DNA of 64,000 bases from JAYFQE01 sp034927345 (lineage in GTDB: Bacteria; Bacillota; Clostridia; Saccharofermentanales; UBA5734). The stretch is from the NCBI GenBank assembly GCA_034927345.1, contig JAYFQE010000011.1, forward strand, positions 124,001 through 188,000, read 5' to 3'. A program made the position numbers and the translations under genes. The first letter of the stretch is position 1. Each line of letters starts with the position of its first letter. This document shows positions 7,682-17,522 of the stretch, one piece after another. Below the pieces are notes generated by a model that was not told where the DNA came from, did no database searches, and saw only the letters and a program-made list of their open reading frames with translations.

Positions 7682-9055
7682 TCAGTCCTTCCCGTAATAC
7701 TGGTCGATAAAGGATTCACGGATCCGCTTCAATTCGTTACGCGGCAGCATGGACAACAAATGCCAGCCGATACGCAGGGTTTCATTGATGGGGCGATCGG
7801 TCGAAAAGCCTTGCGAAATGTACTCTTGCTCAAAGGCATCGGCAAAACGGGCATAGATCCGATCGATTTCGGACAAGGCGTCCTCACCCAGAATGATCTG
7901 CAGTTCTTTCGCTTCTTTGCCGCGGGAATAGGCGGCAAACAGCTGGTTCATGGTATTGGCGTGGTCGGCGCGGGTTTTGCCTTCGCCGATGCCTTTGTCT
8001 TTCAGCCGCGACAAAGACGGCAGAACGTCAATCGGCGGCCGGATGCCCTTTTTGTATAATTCGCGGCTGAGGATAATCTGTCCTTCCGTAATATATCCGG
8101 TTAAGTCCGGTATCGGATGCGTTTTGTCGTCGTCAGGCATAGTCAGGATCGGCACGAGCGTGATGGAGCCGGCTTTGCCTTTTTGCCGGCCGGCCCGTTC
8201 ATACAGGGTCGCCAAATCCGTATACAGATAACCCGGGTAGCCGCGCCGGCCGGGAACTTCTTTGCGGGCAGCCGAGACTTCGCGTAAAGCTTCAGCATAA
8301 TATGTGATATCGGTCATAATAACCAGGACATGCATGTCAAGATTAAAAGCCAGGTATTCGGCGGCCGTCAAAGCCATGCGCGGCGTTGCAATACGCTCGA
8401 TAGCCGGGTCGTTGGCCAGATTCATGAAAAGGACCGCCCGGTCGATGGCTCCGGTCCGGCGGAAGTCGTTGATAAAATAATCGGCTTCTTCAAAGGTAAT
8501 GCCCATAGCCGCAAAAACCACGGCGAAATTGCCGGATTGGTCGCGCACTTTGGCCTGTCGGGCAATCTGGGCGGCAAGCTGGGCATGCGGCAGGCCGGAC
8601 GCCGAAAAGATCGGCAGTTTCTGACCGCGCACCAAGGTGTTCAGGCCGTCGATCGCCGATAAACCGGTCTGGATGAATTCGTTCGGATAATCGCGGGCAG
8701 CCGGATTCATGGGCTGGCCGTTAATATCGAGCATGCGGTCGGGAATGATCTCCGGACCGCCGTCGGCCGGATAACCCATGCCGTCGAAAACACGGCCGAG
8801 AATATCCGGTGAAACCGCCAGTTCCATACCTTTGCCGAGGAATCGGACTTTACTGTCTTGAACATTGATGCCGATCGAACTGTCGAATAATTGAACCAAA
8901 GCGTTGGTGCCGTTGATTTCCAAGACTTTGCAACGGCGTATTTCGCCATTGGGCAATTCGATCTCGCCCAGTTCATCATATTTGACGTCGCTGACCTGCT
9001 GTACGAGCATCAACGGTCCGGCGACTTCTTCGATGGTTCGGTATTCTCTGGGCAT
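7682..9055 (-). CDS. ntpB: V-type ATPase subunit B (non-catalytic head subunit)
   Basis: Subunit B alternates with A in the cytoplasmic head and contributes an arginine to the catalytic site. The 457-residue protein lacks a Walker A P-loop, as expected, but keeps the family landmarks: QTGLSAIDGLNTLVRGQKLP, FSASGLPHAQLAAQIARQ, PGRRGYPGYLYTDLATLYERAG (shown in part) and ITLVPILTMPDDD. The start codon comes 1 nt after the ntpA stop, with an AGGGGGTGAT ribosome site inside the ntpA end. Confidence 0.95.
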   Translation of the reverse strand: MPREYRTIEEVAGPLMLVQQVSDVKYDELGEIELPNGEIRRCKVLEINGTNALVQLFDSSIGINVQDSKVRFLGKGMELAVSPDILGRVFDGMGYPADGGPEIIPDRMLDINGQPMNPAARDYPNEFIQTGLSAIDGLNTLVRGQKLPIFSASGLPHAQLAAQIARQAKVRDQSGNFAVVFAAMGITFEEADYFINDFRRTGAIDRAVLFMNLANDPAIERIATPRMALTAAEYLAFNLDMHVLVIMTDITYYAEALREVSAARKEVPGRRGYPGYLYTDLATLYERAGRQKGKAGSITLVPILTMPDDDKTHPIPDLTGYITEGQIILSRELYKKGIRPPIDVLPSLSRLKDKGIGEGKTRADHANTMNQLFAAYSRGKEAKELQIILGEDALSEIDRIYARFADAFEQEYISQGFSTDRPINETLRIGWHLLSMLPRNELKRIRESFIDQYYGKD

Positions 9056-9056
9056 G

Positions 9057-10835
9057 TTACATCACCCCCTGAGGTTGCAGCGCATTGATTTGTTCCAGCA
9101 AATGCATTTTGATCTGATCGGCCTTATCCTGAACATCCTCTTCCGGAACCAGTTTCAGATGGCTGATTTCATCGCGTACCGGCAGTTTGATCAGCTCGCG
9201 GAACGGCGCATTGTGTTCCAAAGCTATCCGGCCCTGATAATAAAATTCCATGATCAGGGAAAGCATGCGATATTGTTTGGGTAAAGAGGTATAGGTGTCG
9301 ATCGGGTCAAATGAATCCTGATGCAGAAAATCTTCGCGGACAGAACGGGAAGCTTCCAGTTTCAGGCGATCGACTGCCGATAATGAATCCTGGCCGACCA
9401 GACGGACGATTTCCTCAAGTTCGGCTTCTTCCTGGAGCAGGCGTATCGCGTCGCCATGCAGGCGGCTCCAGTCCGGCGTGATCTTGGCGTTCATCCATTC
9501 GTCGATCATATCGGCATAAAGAGAATAACTGTTCAGCCAGTTAATGGCCGGGAAATGCCGCTTATAGGCCAGCGCCGAATCCAGGCCCCAGAAGACTTTC
9601 ACAATGCGCAGCGTCGATTGGGCGACCGGGTCGGAGAGGTCGCCGCCCGGCGGCGAAACAGCGCCGATAGCTGTCAGGATGCCGATGCGGCCTTCTTTCC
9701 CCAGGCAGCGCACACAGCCGGCGCGTTCATAGAAGCTGGCCAGACGCGATCCCAGATAAGCGGGATACCCTTCCTCGCCCGGCATCTCTTCCAGCCGGCC
9801 GGACATCTCCCGCAGCGCCTCGGCCCACCGGGATGTCGAGTCCGCCATAATCGACACAGAATAACCCATATCCCGGAAATATTCGGCAATGGTAATGCCG
9901 GTATATATCGACGCCTCCCGGGCGGCAACGGGCATATCGGAGGTATTGGCGATCAAGATGGTTCGCTTCATCAGCGATTCGCCGGATTTAGGATCGACCA
10001 ATTCAGGAAATTCAAGCAGAACATCCGTCATTTCATTGCCGCGTTCGCCGCAGCCGATGTAAATGACGATATCCGATTCGGCCCATTTGGCCAGTTGATG
10101 CTGGATAACCGTCTTGCCGCTGCCGAAGGGGCCCGGCACGGTTGCCGTGCCGCCGCGGGCAACCGGGAAAAAAGTGTCGATCGATCGCTGCCCGGTCACC
10201 AGAGGCGCATCGGGAGCAATTTTATTTTGAAATGGACGGCCGCGGCGAACCGGCCACTTCTGCAGCATCGTCAAATGCTCAACCGGGCCGGCCGGCGTGC
10301 GCAGACAGCAAATCGGATCGACAACCGTCTTCATGCCGGATTCAACTGACTCGACAATACCGGACAGGCCGGGCGGAACCATGATTTTATGAAGCACCAG
10401 CTCCGTTTCGCGCACCACACCGATAATATCGCCGGCGCCGACGCTGTCGCCAGGCCCGACCCGGGGCTCAAACAGCCATAAGCGGCTGCGGTCGAGCGCG
10501 GTTGTCGAAACACCGCGGGCAATATTATTTCCGGCCAATGCTACCATGCGGTCAAGCGGACGCTGTATCCCGTCAAAGATGCCGCCGATCAGACCGGGCG
10601 CCAATTCCACCGACAAAGGCGCGCCTTCGGATTCCACTTTCTCGCCGGGTCCGAGGCCGGCGGTTTCTTCATAGACCTGAATCGAGGCCCGGTCGCCGTG
10701 CATTTCAATAATCTCGCCAATCAGATGTTTATCGGAAACCCGTACGACATCGAACATCTCAGCATTACGCATACCCTCGGCGACAACCAACGGCCCTGAA
10801 ACCTTGACGATTTTCCCTTGAGTGGTTTTTTTCAT
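9057..10835 (-). CDS. ntpA: V-type ATPase subunit A (catalytic head subunit)
   Basis: Subunit A binds and hydrolyses (or makes) ATP in the A3B3 head. The 592-residue protein has a Walker A motif, GPFGSGKTVIQ, near residue 235, and the following CGERGNEMTDVL, MADSTSRWAEALRE and PGEEGYPAYLGSRLASFYERAG (shown in part) motifs. The long non-homologous region typical of V-type A subunits is present at about residues 110-190. Three in-frame ATGs lie close together; I chose the third (10835) because the GAGGTG site is at the right distance only from it. It starts 14 nt after the subunit F gene. Confidence 0.95.
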   Translation of the reverse strand: MKKTTQGKIVKVSGPLVVAEGMRNAEMFDVVRVSDKHLIGEIIEMHGDRASIQVYEETAGLGPGEKVESEGAPLSVELAPGLIGGIFDGIQRPLDRMVALAGNNIARGVSTTALDRSRLWLFEPRVGPGDSVGAGDIIGVVRETELVLHKIMVPPGLSGIVESVESGMKTVVDPICCLRTPAGPVEHLTMLQKWPVRRGRPFQNKIAPDAPLVTGQRSIDTFFPVARGGTATVPGPFGSGKTVIQHQLAKWAESDIVIYIGCGERGNEMTDVLLEFPELVDPKSGESLMKRTILIANTSDMPVAAREASIYTGITIAEYFRDMGYSVSIMADSTSRWAEALREMSGRLEEMPGEEGYPAYLGSRLASFYERAGCVRCLGKEGRIGILTAIGAVSPPGGDLSDPVAQSTLRIVKVFWGLDSALAYKRHFPAINWLNSYSLYADMIDEWMNAKITPDWSRLHGDAIRLLQEEAELEEIVRLVGQDSLSAVDRLKLEASRSVREDFLHQDSFDPIDTYTSLPKQYRMLSLIMEFYYQGRIALEHNAPFRELIKLPVRDEISHLKLVPEEDVQDKADQIKMHLLEQINALQPQGVM

Positions 10836-10849
10836 GCTATCCATACACC

Positions 10850-11194
10850 TCATTCATTTTGCTTCAGATCTCCGCCCGGATCTTCGGCAAACAGATCCAT
10901 GCCAACCGCGCGTTTCACGGATTCACGGACCTGGCGCATGCCAAGACCGGTTGATCCGGTTATCGACGGAATCGGGATGATCGCCGGCAGACTTTGGCTG
11001 CGTAAAAGCTGCAAATATTCCTGATTGCATTCAGCCAGCTTTTCCGTTAAAAAGATGACCACATAACGCTGTTCGACAAGCTGATGAATTTTATTGGCGG
11101 CATCGGCCGGATCATCCGTTTCCAGAACCGTCATGCCCAGGGCGCGAAAACCGATTACGCTGTCACGATCGCCGATAACGGCAACTTGATACAT
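10850..11194 (-). CDS. ntpG: V-type ATPase subunit F (central stalk, NtpG in Enterococcus)
   Basis: Subunit F binds subunit D in the rotor. The 114-residue protein matches family length and pattern: YQVAVIGDRDSVIGFRALGM at the N-terminus, then YVVIFLTEKLA and LPAIIPIPSITGSTGLGM. A GGAGGTGA site precedes the ATG. It lies between the subunit C and A genes, as in the Enterococcus ntp operon. Confidence 0.93.
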   Translation of the reverse strand: MYQVAVIGDRDSVIGFRALGMTVLETDDPADAANKIHQLVEQRYVVIFLTEKLAECNQEYLQLLRSQSLPAIIPIPSITGSTGLGMRQVRESVKRAVGMDLFAEDPGGDLKQNE

Positions 11195-11200
11195 TTCCGG

Positions 11201-12325
11201 TCACCTCCATGTCAGATAACTCTTGCGGATCAGATCCCGGGCTTCGGCCATCGGCAGCCCGTTTCTTTGAAAAGTCAGGATTATCCGGATATTCTTGATT
11301 TCCATTTCGCGGGCAATCAGATAAGCTAAGGGGACTTCCGGACCGCTGGTGATTCTGCGGGCTTTACCGATATGATCCATAATCAGGTTGTCTGCCTGCA
11401 GGCTAAAACGGGCGGCGCTGCCCCTTTGTCCATATGATTCGCCCTGTTCTGCCAGCGCCTGATAAGGTGTCCGGGCATAAAACGCCGCTATCGATTCCGG
11501 ATTGTCCCGATAAAGCGCCAGAACCAAATCAGGTCCAAACAAGCCTCCGGGCAGCAGAGCTTTCTCCAGATAGTATTCGCCGCTGCGCAGGAAGCGGGTC
11601 CGCAGCAGCAGATCGAGATTAATCATATCCGTTCGCATTTGCAGATATTGGCTGAAAAAAGAATTGCCCAGCTGAGCCGCACGTTTATGCGCCTCACCAT
11701 AAGCATTCTGGTCCAGCAGCAAATCCAGATCGCTGATATCATAAGATGACTGATAACGGCGTAATGCCTTAACGGCCAATTGATAAATCCAGGCCGGAAT
11801 AGCATCGGGCTGCCGGTCGCCGATAGCCCGGATCAGGACAGCCGGCCGAACCAGCGACGGCTGCTGCATAAAGGACTCCAAACGAGATGGAGCGAGATCG
11901 GCCATGCCGCTGCCAAAATCAGGCAATTCGCCGGTATCTTCATGATTGGCAGGCGATTCCTGCGGCAAGCCGGGGACCAGGTTTTTGAGAATAACCTTTA
12001 AATTCTGGATGTCGTGAAACAACATCAGGGTATCCATATAGCCGGTATCCGGCATCAAGGTTTGCATGAGCGCATAGCTGGCAAGGCGCTCCCGTTTCAA
12101 AACAGTTTCGGGGTCGGCGGCCGCTGGATATCCGCATTCGGTTAATATGCGGATGCTTTCATCCGGCGACCGCGCGTCCAAAAGACGGTTTATATGGCCG
12201 GTATCCAGCAATTGCATCTCCAGCGCCCGGATCCGCCCGCTGGCATACCCATAGCGGCCGCGGCTTCCGGCCGGCCTTTCGCCGGCTGCTTTCCGGCGCG
12301 AATTTTTTGTTAACGTCTCAGTCAT
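11201..12325 (-). CDS. ntpC: V-type ATPase subunit C (ring adaptor, d subunit)
   Basis: This subunit is the funnel-shaped adaptor between the central stalk and the membrane ring. The 374-residue product contains RYGYASGRIRALEMQLLD near residue 24, matching the family opening, and is helical throughout with repeated YLxxR-like segments. About 22 basic residues precede the usual N-terminus; the ATG at 12325 overlaps the subunit E stop by 8 nt and has only a weak ribosome site, so translational coupling is likely. The family is divergent, so the position in the operon supports the call. Confidence 0.88.
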   Translation of the reverse strand: MTETLTKNSRRKAAGERPAGSRGRYGYASGRIRALEMQLLDTGHINRLLDARSPDESIRILTECGYPAAADPETVLKRERLASYALMQTLMPDTGYMDTLMLFHDIQNLKVILKNLVPGLPQESPANHEDTGELPDFGSGMADLAPSRLESFMQQPSLVRPAVLIRAIGDRQPDAIPAWIYQLAVKALRRYQSSYDISDLDLLLDQNAYGEAHKRAAQLGNSFFSQYLQMRTDMINLDLLLRTRFLRSGEYYLEKALLPGGLFGPDLVLALYRDNPESIAAFYARTPYQALAEQGESYGQRGSAARFSLQADNLIMDHIGKARRITSGPEVPLAYLIAREMEIKNIRIILTFQRNGLPMAEARDLIRKSYLTWR

Positions 12326-12920
12326 AAACTTTACCGGACCCGGCTGAAGATTCCGCCGGAAATAAAACAGAAGCTGCCAGACGGACTAATTGCGAACGGC
12401 GATTTTTAATGATCAAATCCAGCGTCAGGTTTTCTTCAATCAATTCCTGCCGGATGATCAAACCGCCTTCAAAAGCGCCGGGTGCGGCAGCCAAATGTAT
12501 AGAACCGCTATAATCGGCTATAATGCGTTCGCCCAGGTTAAAATCGGCAGCCGACAAAACAAGTTCGCCGGTTTGCATTTTCGCCCGGAGCAGCAGTTGC
12601 CGATAAAAAGCGATTTTTTTATCAGTGTCCAACTGACGCAGTTGAACCGCAGCGATGTCGACCGCCTGGTCAACCAGATCCCGGCGAGCCTGAAGCAGCG
12701 CTTTGCGTTTTTCCATGGCGGCCATGCTGCGCGCGCGGCTTTTTATGGCTTCAGCTTGTGCCGATGCTTTCTGCCGGGTTTCCGCCAGTTGGGCTTCATT
12801 GCATTGTCTGGCTGAAGCCAGAGTTTCTGCGGCAGATTGTCTGGCATGGTTCAGGATTTCATTTGCTTTTTCCCGCGCTTCGGCCAGAATTCTGTCTTGA
12901 ATGGCTTCCAGTCCGTTCAA
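12318..12920 (-). CDS. ntpE: V-type ATPase subunit E (peripheral stalk)
   Basis: Subunit E forms the peripheral stalk with the small coiled-coil subunit and holds the head still. The 200-residue protein is an alanine- and glutamine-rich coiled coil for its first 110 residues (ILAEAREKANEILNHARQSA), followed by a compact C-terminal domain with SAADFNLGERI and GGLIIRQELIEENLTLD. The start is TTG, 7 nt after an AAGGAG site; no closer ATG has a site. Confidence 0.9.
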   Translation of the reverse strand: MNGLEAIQDRILAEAREKANEILNHARQSAAETLASARQCNEAQLAETRQKASAQAEAIKSRARSMAAMEKRKALLQARRDLVDQAVDIAAVQLRQLDTDKKIAFYRQLLLRAKMQTGELVLSAADFNLGERIIADYSGSIHLAAAPGAFEGGLIIRQELIEENLTLDLIIKNRRSQLVRLAASVLFPAESSAGSGKVYD

Positions 12921-12970
12921 TTCACCACTCCTTCCTGTTCTGCATCGATGTCATATCAATCTTCACCGGC

Positions 12971-13450
12971 TTATTTGATGCGCAAAACAGTTAATACCGA
13001 GGCCAGCAAAGCCAGAATCGCATAAGTTTCGACCATGGCCGCCAAAACCAGAGCTTTCGCTTGTTCTTCCGGCCGTTTGGCTACCAGAGCGATGCCGGTT
13101 TCCGCCACGCGTCCTTGATAAATGGCGGAAAAGAAACCGACAAAAGCCATCGGCAAAACAGCTGCCAGGTAGGCCAGGCCTTTCTGCCAGGATATATCCG
13201 GTGATCCGCCCATGACGCCGGATTGAAGCATAACCATAAACCACGTCAGCAGGCCGTAAATGCCCTGTGTGCCCGGGATAGCCTGTAAAATAAGCATTTT
13301 GCCGAATTTTGAAGGATCTTCGGTTAAGACGCCGGCCGCCACTTCGCCGACTTTGCCAACTGCCAGAGCTGAGCCGATACCCGGCATCAAAGCGGCCAAA
13401 GCGCCGGCCAGCAGCGTCAGGATAAGACCCATGTGTTCCAGAATTTCCAT
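12971..13450 (-). CDS. ntpK: V-type ATPase rotor ring subunit K, four TM helices
   Basis: This is the proteolipid that forms the ion-carrying rotor ring. Its 159 residues contain two fused hairpins (four TM segments). It closely resembles E. hirae NtpK: ILQAIPGTQGIYGLL, SAIYQGRVAETG and AAMVETYAIL. The residues equivalent to the E. hirae Na+ ligands appear to be present: T61, Q62, Q112 and E141. Only the second hairpin keeps the ion-binding carboxylate, as in other double-hairpin V-type subunits. A Na+-coupled enzyme is therefore likely, by inference. An AAGGAGG site precedes the ATG. Confidence 0.95.
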   Translation of the reverse strand: MEILEHMGLILTLLAGALAALMPGIGSALAVGKVGEVAAGVLTEDPSKFGKMLILQAIPGTQGIYGLLTWFMVMLQSGVMGGSPDISWQKGLAYLAAVLPMAFVGFFSAIYQGRVAETGIALVAKRPEEQAKALVLAAMVETYAILALLASVLTVLRIK

Positions 13451-13510
13451 AATATGTTCCTCCTTGATTTTTGATCAGTCTGGTTATTCGGGGTCTGCTG
13501 CGCCGATTGC

Positions 13511-15511
13511 TTATTCGGCCAGCCGGCTCTGCGGCCTGCCGGGGCCGGGTACAGCCGGGCGGCAGATTTCGACATAACGCGTCCGCAGCTTCAGGGGACG
13601 CCAGATCCGGCCGCCGCCTTCGTAAAATTTACCGAAAAATTCAACATAATGCAAACGGCTGGTATGAACAAAAGCCGAGAGCGAGGATAAAGCCAGATTC
13701 AGGGAATGGCCGGCTACAGCTGCAACGATAAAAATCAGAAAACCGGGGATAGTCGGACCGCCGAGAAAGCCAAGCAAATTGACCACCATGGCGATAACGC
13801 TGGTCGCTAAAACCAACGCCAGAATTCGGGTATAGGAGAGGATATCGCTGAAATATCCCGTAATGCCATACAAAGCAATCAGCCCTTTGGCCAGGCGCAT
13901 AATCGGATTGTGCGCGTCACGGCCACCGAACAGGACAATGATACCGGCGCCGGTCAGGGCCAGAATCATCCCCGCCGAACCGCCGATACCGCCGACCATC
14001 AGGCCGATTCCGCCGATAATCAGATACCAGGGCGCAATATCCAGCAAAGCGTCTTTGCCATGGCCTGTCAGGAAAAGCAGGTAAATTTTAGCGCCCATGC
14101 CGACAAATAAGTGGACAACGCCAAAAATCATGCTCCAGATCATCAATTTCGTTGCGTCATCCATCGGATTGAACCACAGCGCCGGTATATTGACCCGCTG
14201 ATCGGTTAAAACCGACAGCATATCGCCGAAAAATCCGCCGAAAAGGAAACCCCAGATCGTCGACGAGATACCGCAAAGAAACAACATACGGCTTAGCCGG
14301 CCCATCTCGCCGCCCGCTTTGGCCTTGAACGCAATAAAAGCGCAGATAGCGGTCAACGCCAGGCCGTAACCGATATCGCTCAGCATCATGCCAAAAAAGA
14401 AAAAGTAAAAAGGAGCAACCAGCGGCGTCGGATCTATTTCCCGGGTAGACGGCGGGCTGAACATTTCGACAATAACTTCATAAGGCTTAACCAGAGGATT
14501 ATTCCGGAATAAAATCGGATATTCTTCATCCGCGGCTGCCGGCCGGGCATCGAGGGCGACCAGGAAGCGGCTTTCCAAGCCCTTTTTCACTTGCCCGGTT
14601 AAATGAGCCGGCACCCAGCCTTGCAGCCAGAATGTACTGTGTGTCTTTGGCAATGCGGCTTCGACCTGCAGCCGGTCGCTGTGAATGAGCAGAAAATCGT
14701 GCAGCATCTCGAAATCGGCGGCATTTCCGGCCAGAACCAGTTCCTCTTCCTTTAATTTCACCAGTTCCGTTTGCATTTCAGAAATCCGGTTGTGCAGCCG
14801 GTCCAGCTGCTGATCCGGCGTCCCGGCTTCGCTCTGGACAGGCAGCGGATTGAAACCGGAACGGCGAAGTATCGCTTGAACCAGAGCAGTACGCGGCCGC
14901 CAGGTTGCGATAACACAGCGCAAGCCGCCTTCATCGGCAGCCAGAACCTCGATCAGCGTTTCCGGAGCTTCTTCGGCCAGCTGGGCCATAATCTGCTCTT
15001 TCAAATCAACGGTTGCCAGACTGCCCAGAAAAATGCGGACATGTTCTGTACCATCGCTGCTCAGATCAACCGTCAGGTTCTTCCAGGGTTCCAGCAGCTC
15101 GCTTAACGAAAAAAGACGAGTCAGTTGAGTCTGCAGCTCATTCTGACGGGTTTTGTTGTGTTCAAACCGCCCGACCTGGTCAAGAATGACTGACTCGCGA
15201 GCTGCGATTTCCAGAAAGGCTTCAGCATCAACGCTTCGGCGGCCGGAGAACATCGCCTTTTTCTGCGGTATCAGCCTGCCGGCGTTCTGTATGGCCATTT
15301 CCAGCCGCGACAAGGCATTGACCGGTATCGATTGCTCTGCGCTGACTGTGGTCCCGGGATCCCCGACGGCAGTCCGTGAAGTGTCGTCATTGTTTTGACA
15401 GCCGTTCTCGATGATCTCGACTGCTCCCAAACGCATCAAAGCATCCACAATATCTTTCCGATCGGCAGATAAACCGACGACCGTCATTTTATCCATTTTA
15501 ACAACGGCCAT
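13511..15511 (-). CDS. ntpI: V-type ATPase subunit I (membrane stator, a subunit)
   Basis: Subunit I provides the half-channels for ions and anchors the peripheral stalk. The 666-residue protein has the usual two parts: a cytoplasmic region to about residue 340 with coiled coils, and a C-terminal part with 7-8 TM helices. Family motifs include PFYFFFFGMMLSDIGYGL at the first TM pair and GYFSDILSYTRILAL near residue 560, which contains the arginine essential for ion transfer, and HSLNLALSSLSAFVHTSRL. It overlaps the upstream small stalk gene by 14 nt. Confidence 0.95.
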   Translation of the reverse strand: MAVVKMDKMTVVGLSADRKDIVDALMRLGAVEIIENGCQNNDDTSRTAVGDPGTTVSAEQSIPVNALSRLEMAIQNAGRLIPQKKAMFSGRRSVDAEAFLEIAARESVILDQVGRFEHNKTRQNELQTQLTRLFSLSELLEPWKNLTVDLSSDGTEHVRIFLGSLATVDLKEQIMAQLAEEAPETLIEVLAADEGGLRCVIATWRPRTALVQAILRRSGFNPLPVQSEAGTPDQQLDRLHNRISEMQTELVKLKEEELVLAGNAADFEMLHDFLLIHSDRLQVEAALPKTHSTFWLQGWVPAHLTGQVKKGLESRFLVALDARPAAADEEYPILFRNNPLVKPYEVIVEMFSPPSTREIDPTPLVAPFYFFFFGMMLSDIGYGLALTAICAFIAFKAKAGGEMGRLSRMLFLCGISSTIWGFLFGGFFGDMLSVLTDQRVNIPALWFNPMDDATKLMIWSMIFGVVHLFVGMGAKIYLLFLTGHGKDALLDIAPWYLIIGGIGLMVGGIGGSAGMILALTGAGIIVLFGGRDAHNPIMRLAKGLIALYGITGYFSDILSYTRILALVLATSVIAMVVNLLGFLGGPTIPGFLIFIVAAVAGHSLNLALSSLSAFVHTSRLHYVEFFGKFYEGGGRIWRPLKLRTRYVEICRPAVPGPGRPQSRLAE

Positions 15512-15827
15512 AATCGCTCACAATCTGTTCGGCAATCTGTTCAGCCGCCATCATCAGCCTGGCGGTTGTCTGTTCCTTCAGCTGCCGGATCGCAAGTTCC
15601 GTTTCCCGAACTGAATCGGCCGTCATTTGATCGGCATCCCGGCCGGCCGCCGCGAGCAGGTCCCGCTGTTCCTGAATCGCGGCTTCTCTGCCTTCGCCGA
15701 CCAGGGCGGCAGCCTGCTCCCGCGCGTCATCCTGCATTTGGCGGGCCTGACTGCGCGCAGTGTCAAGCAGTTCGGCGGCCTGCTTTTCCGTATCCCTGAT
15801 TTTCAGTAAAAAATCTTGTTCTGCCAT
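15498..15827 (-). CDS. ntpF: V-type ATPase small peripheral-stalk subunit (NtpF/AhaH-like)
   Basis: A 109-residue all-helical coiled coil rich in Ala, Gln, Glu and Arg, with almost no hydrophobic core apart from heptad positions. This composition and its place as first gene of the ATPase set, overlapping subunit I, match NtpF in Enterococcus, the partner of subunit E. Motif-level evidence is weak because such coiled coils diverge fast; the call rests mainly on gene order. A GGAGATG site lies 4 nt before the ATG, 15 nt after the ABC permease stop. Confidence 0.82.
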   Translation of the reverse strand: MAEQDFLLKIRDTEKQAAELLDTARSQARQMQDDAREQAAALVGEGREAAIQEQRDLLAAAGRDADQMTADSVRETELAIRQLKEQTTARLMMAAEQIAEQIVSDYGRC

Positions 15828-15842
15828 GATTCATCTCCATTT

Positions 15843-17522
15843 TTATGCGTCTATCGCCAGTAAACGGCGCGGGCCGATTTTTTTGATCAGCAAAGCCAAA
15901 ATCAGGGAAAGAACCAGCGGACCGACGGCAATCAGCAGCAACGATTGCAGCAACTTCATCTGCCAGATTACGACCGGCGCGATAACCAGCGCGGCCAGCA
16001 GCATCGCCAGCAGGATACCGTAAACGACATTCAGGTTCTGCTTGACGGCCTTCTGCTCGTTGTCCCATTTCAGTTTAGGCCAATACAATTCGAAAATGAT
16101 GCCGGCCAGATTCGGAAGCAGGATTGAACCCGGCACGATGGCAATAACGGACAGGGTAAACCAGAAGGGCGGCTGCAAAACGGCAACGAAGAAAATAATC
16201 GGCAGCAAAGCGCCCAGCAGGCTGAAGAACACGCCGACTGCGATTTTTGCCATTAACTGGCGGTTATAGGACATCGGTATGATTTTCATAAAATAGAAAA
16301 CGCTGCCTTCACGGGATAAAGCGCTTTCCGTTATACCGTTTGAACCGGCCACAAAGCAGAAGGCGGCAAAGCAGATGGCCAACGCCAGCGGAGCGGCGCC
16401 GTCAGGGCTGAACAAGGCGTCCCGGGCCATCGGGATCAGTTCCGATAAGTTTTCTTGCTTGTCGCCGGCCAGCAGCGGAATCAGCAAAAAAACCGGCCAG
16501 ATGAAATTCATCAGAATGTTATTCATGAAAAATATCGGAGTCCGCAGCATGATGCGGCAGTCTTTCAGAAAGTATGAAAAGAAAGACGATGTCCGGCGGT
16601 TCGTTCTGGCCAGTTCGGCGCTGCCCGACCGGTGACGGCCGGAAGCAGAGGTGTTCAGGCCGATAACGCCCTTAAAATAGAGCAGGTTTGCCAGCTGCAG
16701 GGTAACCAGGAGGAACGCTGCGGCAATGACGATCAAAAGCGCAAGCTGTCCGGCCGCCGATAAAAAGGAGGACGCTTCCAGAGCGCCGACCGCAAAGGAT
16801 GTACCGGGAAACAGAACCCCCGTCAGGCCGGACACGGATCCGGCGCCGGTCTGTATCATCCGGGCCAGGTCCTGTTCATCGACGGAAGTCATCGACTGAC
16901 TGGCAAAAACAAAAGCCAGCGCCAGAACAATGGCCAGCAAACTGGATATCAGGTTAAAGCGGTCCTTGTTGCGGGCCAGCGGCGTAAAGCGCATGATCAG
17001 GATGACCAGCATGGAAGCCATACATAACGGTATGACCGGCAGGAACACAATGTCCACGAAAAGCGACAGGTAGTAAACAAAACCCATCTGGCCGCGCACG
17101 CCATAAACCAGGAGCGGCGGCAAAATGAGGACCGCCAGGAACAGATATTCATAAGCGCCGGTGACCAGCAGTTTCGCGCCGATGATTTCCTGAGGCCGCA
17201 AAGGCAGAGGCAACAGTTTTTCGACATCGCTGGAATAGTAAAAAATGCTGATGACATAGAGGATACCGAAGAAGAATACCAGCATAACGGCAGCATTCAG
17301 ATAAAGGCTGGATAAAAGAGACTGCAAACCGGCGCCGGCCAGCAAATCATAGAGCGTAAACGCGCTGCCGGCCATGATGGCTATCAGATAGACGCCTAAA
17401 ACGCCGAACAGGATCATACTGCCGAAGAGGCTGCGTTTCTTATGCCGGCTGGAGTCGCTTCCCAGACTGGCCAGGCCGTTGCCCCTGATCAAGACGCCGG
17501 CCAGACGAAACAAGTTTTTCAT
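15843..17522 (-). CDS. ABC transporter permease, large polytopic
   Basis: A 559-residue integral membrane protein with roughly 12 predicted TM segments, beginning at about residues 35-60. There is a charged cytoplasmic region around residues 290-325 (SASGRHRSGSAELARTNRRT). It overlaps the ATPase gene by 4 nt, so the two form one exporter of the ABC-2-like type. The substrate cannot be told. Only 15 nt separate it from the first V-ATPase gene, with no terminator or promoter seen between, so the transporter and ATPase are probably transcribed together. Confidence 0.85.
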   Translation of the reverse strand: MKNLFRLAGVLIRGNGLASLGSDSSRHKKRSLFGSMILFGVLGVYLIAIMAGSAFTLYDLLAGAGLQSLLSSLYLNAAVMLVFFFGILYVISIFYYSSDVEKLLPLPLRPQEIIGAKLLVTGAYEYLFLAVLILPPLLVYGVRGQMGFVYYLSLFVDIVFLPVIPLCMASMLVILIMRFTPLARNKDRFNLISSLLAIVLALAFVFASQSMTSVDEQDLARMIQTGAGSVSGLTGVLFPGTSFAVGALEASSFLSAAGQLALLIVIAAAFLLVTLQLANLLYFKGVIGLNTSASGRHRSGSAELARTNRRTSSFFSYFLKDCRIMLRTPIFFMNNILMNFIWPVFLLIPLLAGDKQENLSELIPMARDALFSPDGAAPLALAICFAAFCFVAGSNGITESALSREGSVFYFMKIIPMSYNRQLMAKIAVGVFFSLLGALLPIIFFVAVLQPPFWFTLSVIAIVPGSILLPNLAGIIFELYWPKLKWDNEQKAVKQNLNVVYGILLAMLLAALVIAPVVIWQMKLLQSLLLIAVGPLVLSLILALLIKKIGPRRLLAIDA

